Positions 5,776-5,896 of a stretch of 5,896 nucleotides of DNA are shown piece by piece. The stretch covers positions 1-5,896 of the forward strand of contig CAIXQV010000461.1 in assembly GCA_903921605.1 (NCBI GenBank), read 5' to 3'. Position 1 is the stretch's first letter. Every line of letters begins with the position of its first letter. Both the position numbers and the translations under genes were made by a program. The notes below the pieces were generated by a model that was given only the letters and a program-made list of their open reading frames with translations, did not search any database and had not been told where the DNA came from. Source of the stretch: an uncultured Planctomycetaceae bacterium. Lineage in GTDB: Bacteria; Planctomycetota; Planctomycetia; Planctomycetales; Planctomycetaceae.

Positions 5776-5800
5776 GGTAATCACACTCAGTGTTATTACC
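5776..5800. repeat. 11-bp hairpin with one mismatch and a 3-nt loop
   Basis: GGTAAT (5776-5781) pairs with ATTACC (5795-5800), and ACAC (5783-5786) with GTGT (5790-5793), with a C-T mismatch between the two stems and loop TCA. No T-run follows on either strand. On the minus strand two consecutive TAA codons (5798-5793) sit within it and close a frame open to the window's right edge, so it could be a terminator-like structure ending an off-window minus-strand gene. This is a guess. Confidence 0.55.
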
Positions 5801-5896
5801 GCCACAACAGGATGACAATCGCCTGCTTTATGTTCGTCGTTTCGATGGGAACGACTTTAAGACGTTTTACAGACCTGCAGCAACTGCCTGGAAGAA
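5801..5896. other. Right edge: possible fragment of an off-window gene, strand undecided
   Basis: Three readings stay open to the edge. On the plus strand, one frame from 5781 gives DDNRLLYVRRFDGNDF near its middle, with no obvious start except a GTG at 5790 inside the hairpin; another starts at ATG 5812 (MTIACFMFVVSM). On the minus strand, a frame entering from the edge ends KVVPIETTNIKQAIVILLWR at tandem TAA codons. None is recognisable, and fewer than 35 residues are visible in each, so no gene is called. Confidence 0.2.

Larger units (their letters stand above)
5445..5896. other. About 450-bp region upstream of the HTH-receiver gene without a recognised gene
   Basis: No recognisable protein or standard RNA gene is seen. 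A minus-strand open frame, 5750-5460, abuts the regulator gene, but its product resembles no family I know, uses AGG for Arg far more than the neighbouring genes, and starts at a TTG without a clear ribosome binding site. The region is instead rich in short inverted repeats, listed separately. It probably contains the promoter and a long leader of the regulator gene, and perhaps a small RNA. No convincing -35/-10 pair could be picked by eye. Confidence 0.5.

Noticed and set aside
5445..5896. Known structured RNA (tmRNA, RNase P, SRP or tRNA)
   Set aside because: None of the diagnostic motifs of these RNAs could be found on either strand, and no cloverleaf could be folded by eye.

Overview
The window reads like a chromosomal segment of a planctomycete (phylum Planctomycetota; order not resolvable by eye). 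The evidence is a PVC-type dehydrogenase/cytochrome c fusion tail, a secreted PQQ-like beta-propeller protein with the NWPGWRGPAGNG opening common in this phylum, and a small HTH-receiver protein of a type I associate with planctomycetes. GC content is moderate, starts include GTG, and the gene order is loose and non-operonic.

Layout. (1) Positions 1-1822, plus strand: the C-terminal part of a large PVC-type membrane-bound dehydrogenase, made of the end of a beta-propeller, a HEAT-like helical region and a single-haem c-type cytochrome domain. Its N-terminus lies off the window. (2) 1823-1926: a spacer dominated by a 21-bp near-perfect inverted repeat. (3) 1927-2985, plus: DNA polymerase III delta-prime subunit (holB). 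(4) 2986-3079: nested hairpins between convergent genes, including a good intrinsic terminator for the minus-strand gene. (5) 3080-4378, minus: an exported eight-bladed PQQ-like propeller protein. (6) 4379-4871: about 490 bp without a convincing gene. It holds a possible promoter for the propeller gene, a roughly 200-bp structured palindrome of the CACAGAGG type, and a strong intrinsic terminator. (7) 4872-5444, minus: a 190-aa HTH plus receiver regulator with an atypical phosphorylation pocket. (8) 5445-5896: about 450 bp without a recognised gene but with six inverted repeats, two of them directly abutting. The last 96 bases may be the edge of another gene.

The genes do not form one pathway. 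The dehydrogenase and the propeller protein fit the large exported catabolic/redox repertoire of planctomycetes, holB is replication housekeeping, and the HTH-receiver protein is a regulator with unknown targets. I found no CRISPR array, tRNA, rRNA, transposase or complete novel multi-gene system. The material most worth a second look is non-coding: the CACAGAGG element, the CCGTCG-type palindromes and the hairpin-rich leader of the HTH-receiver gene. The degenerate receiver domain is also of interest.
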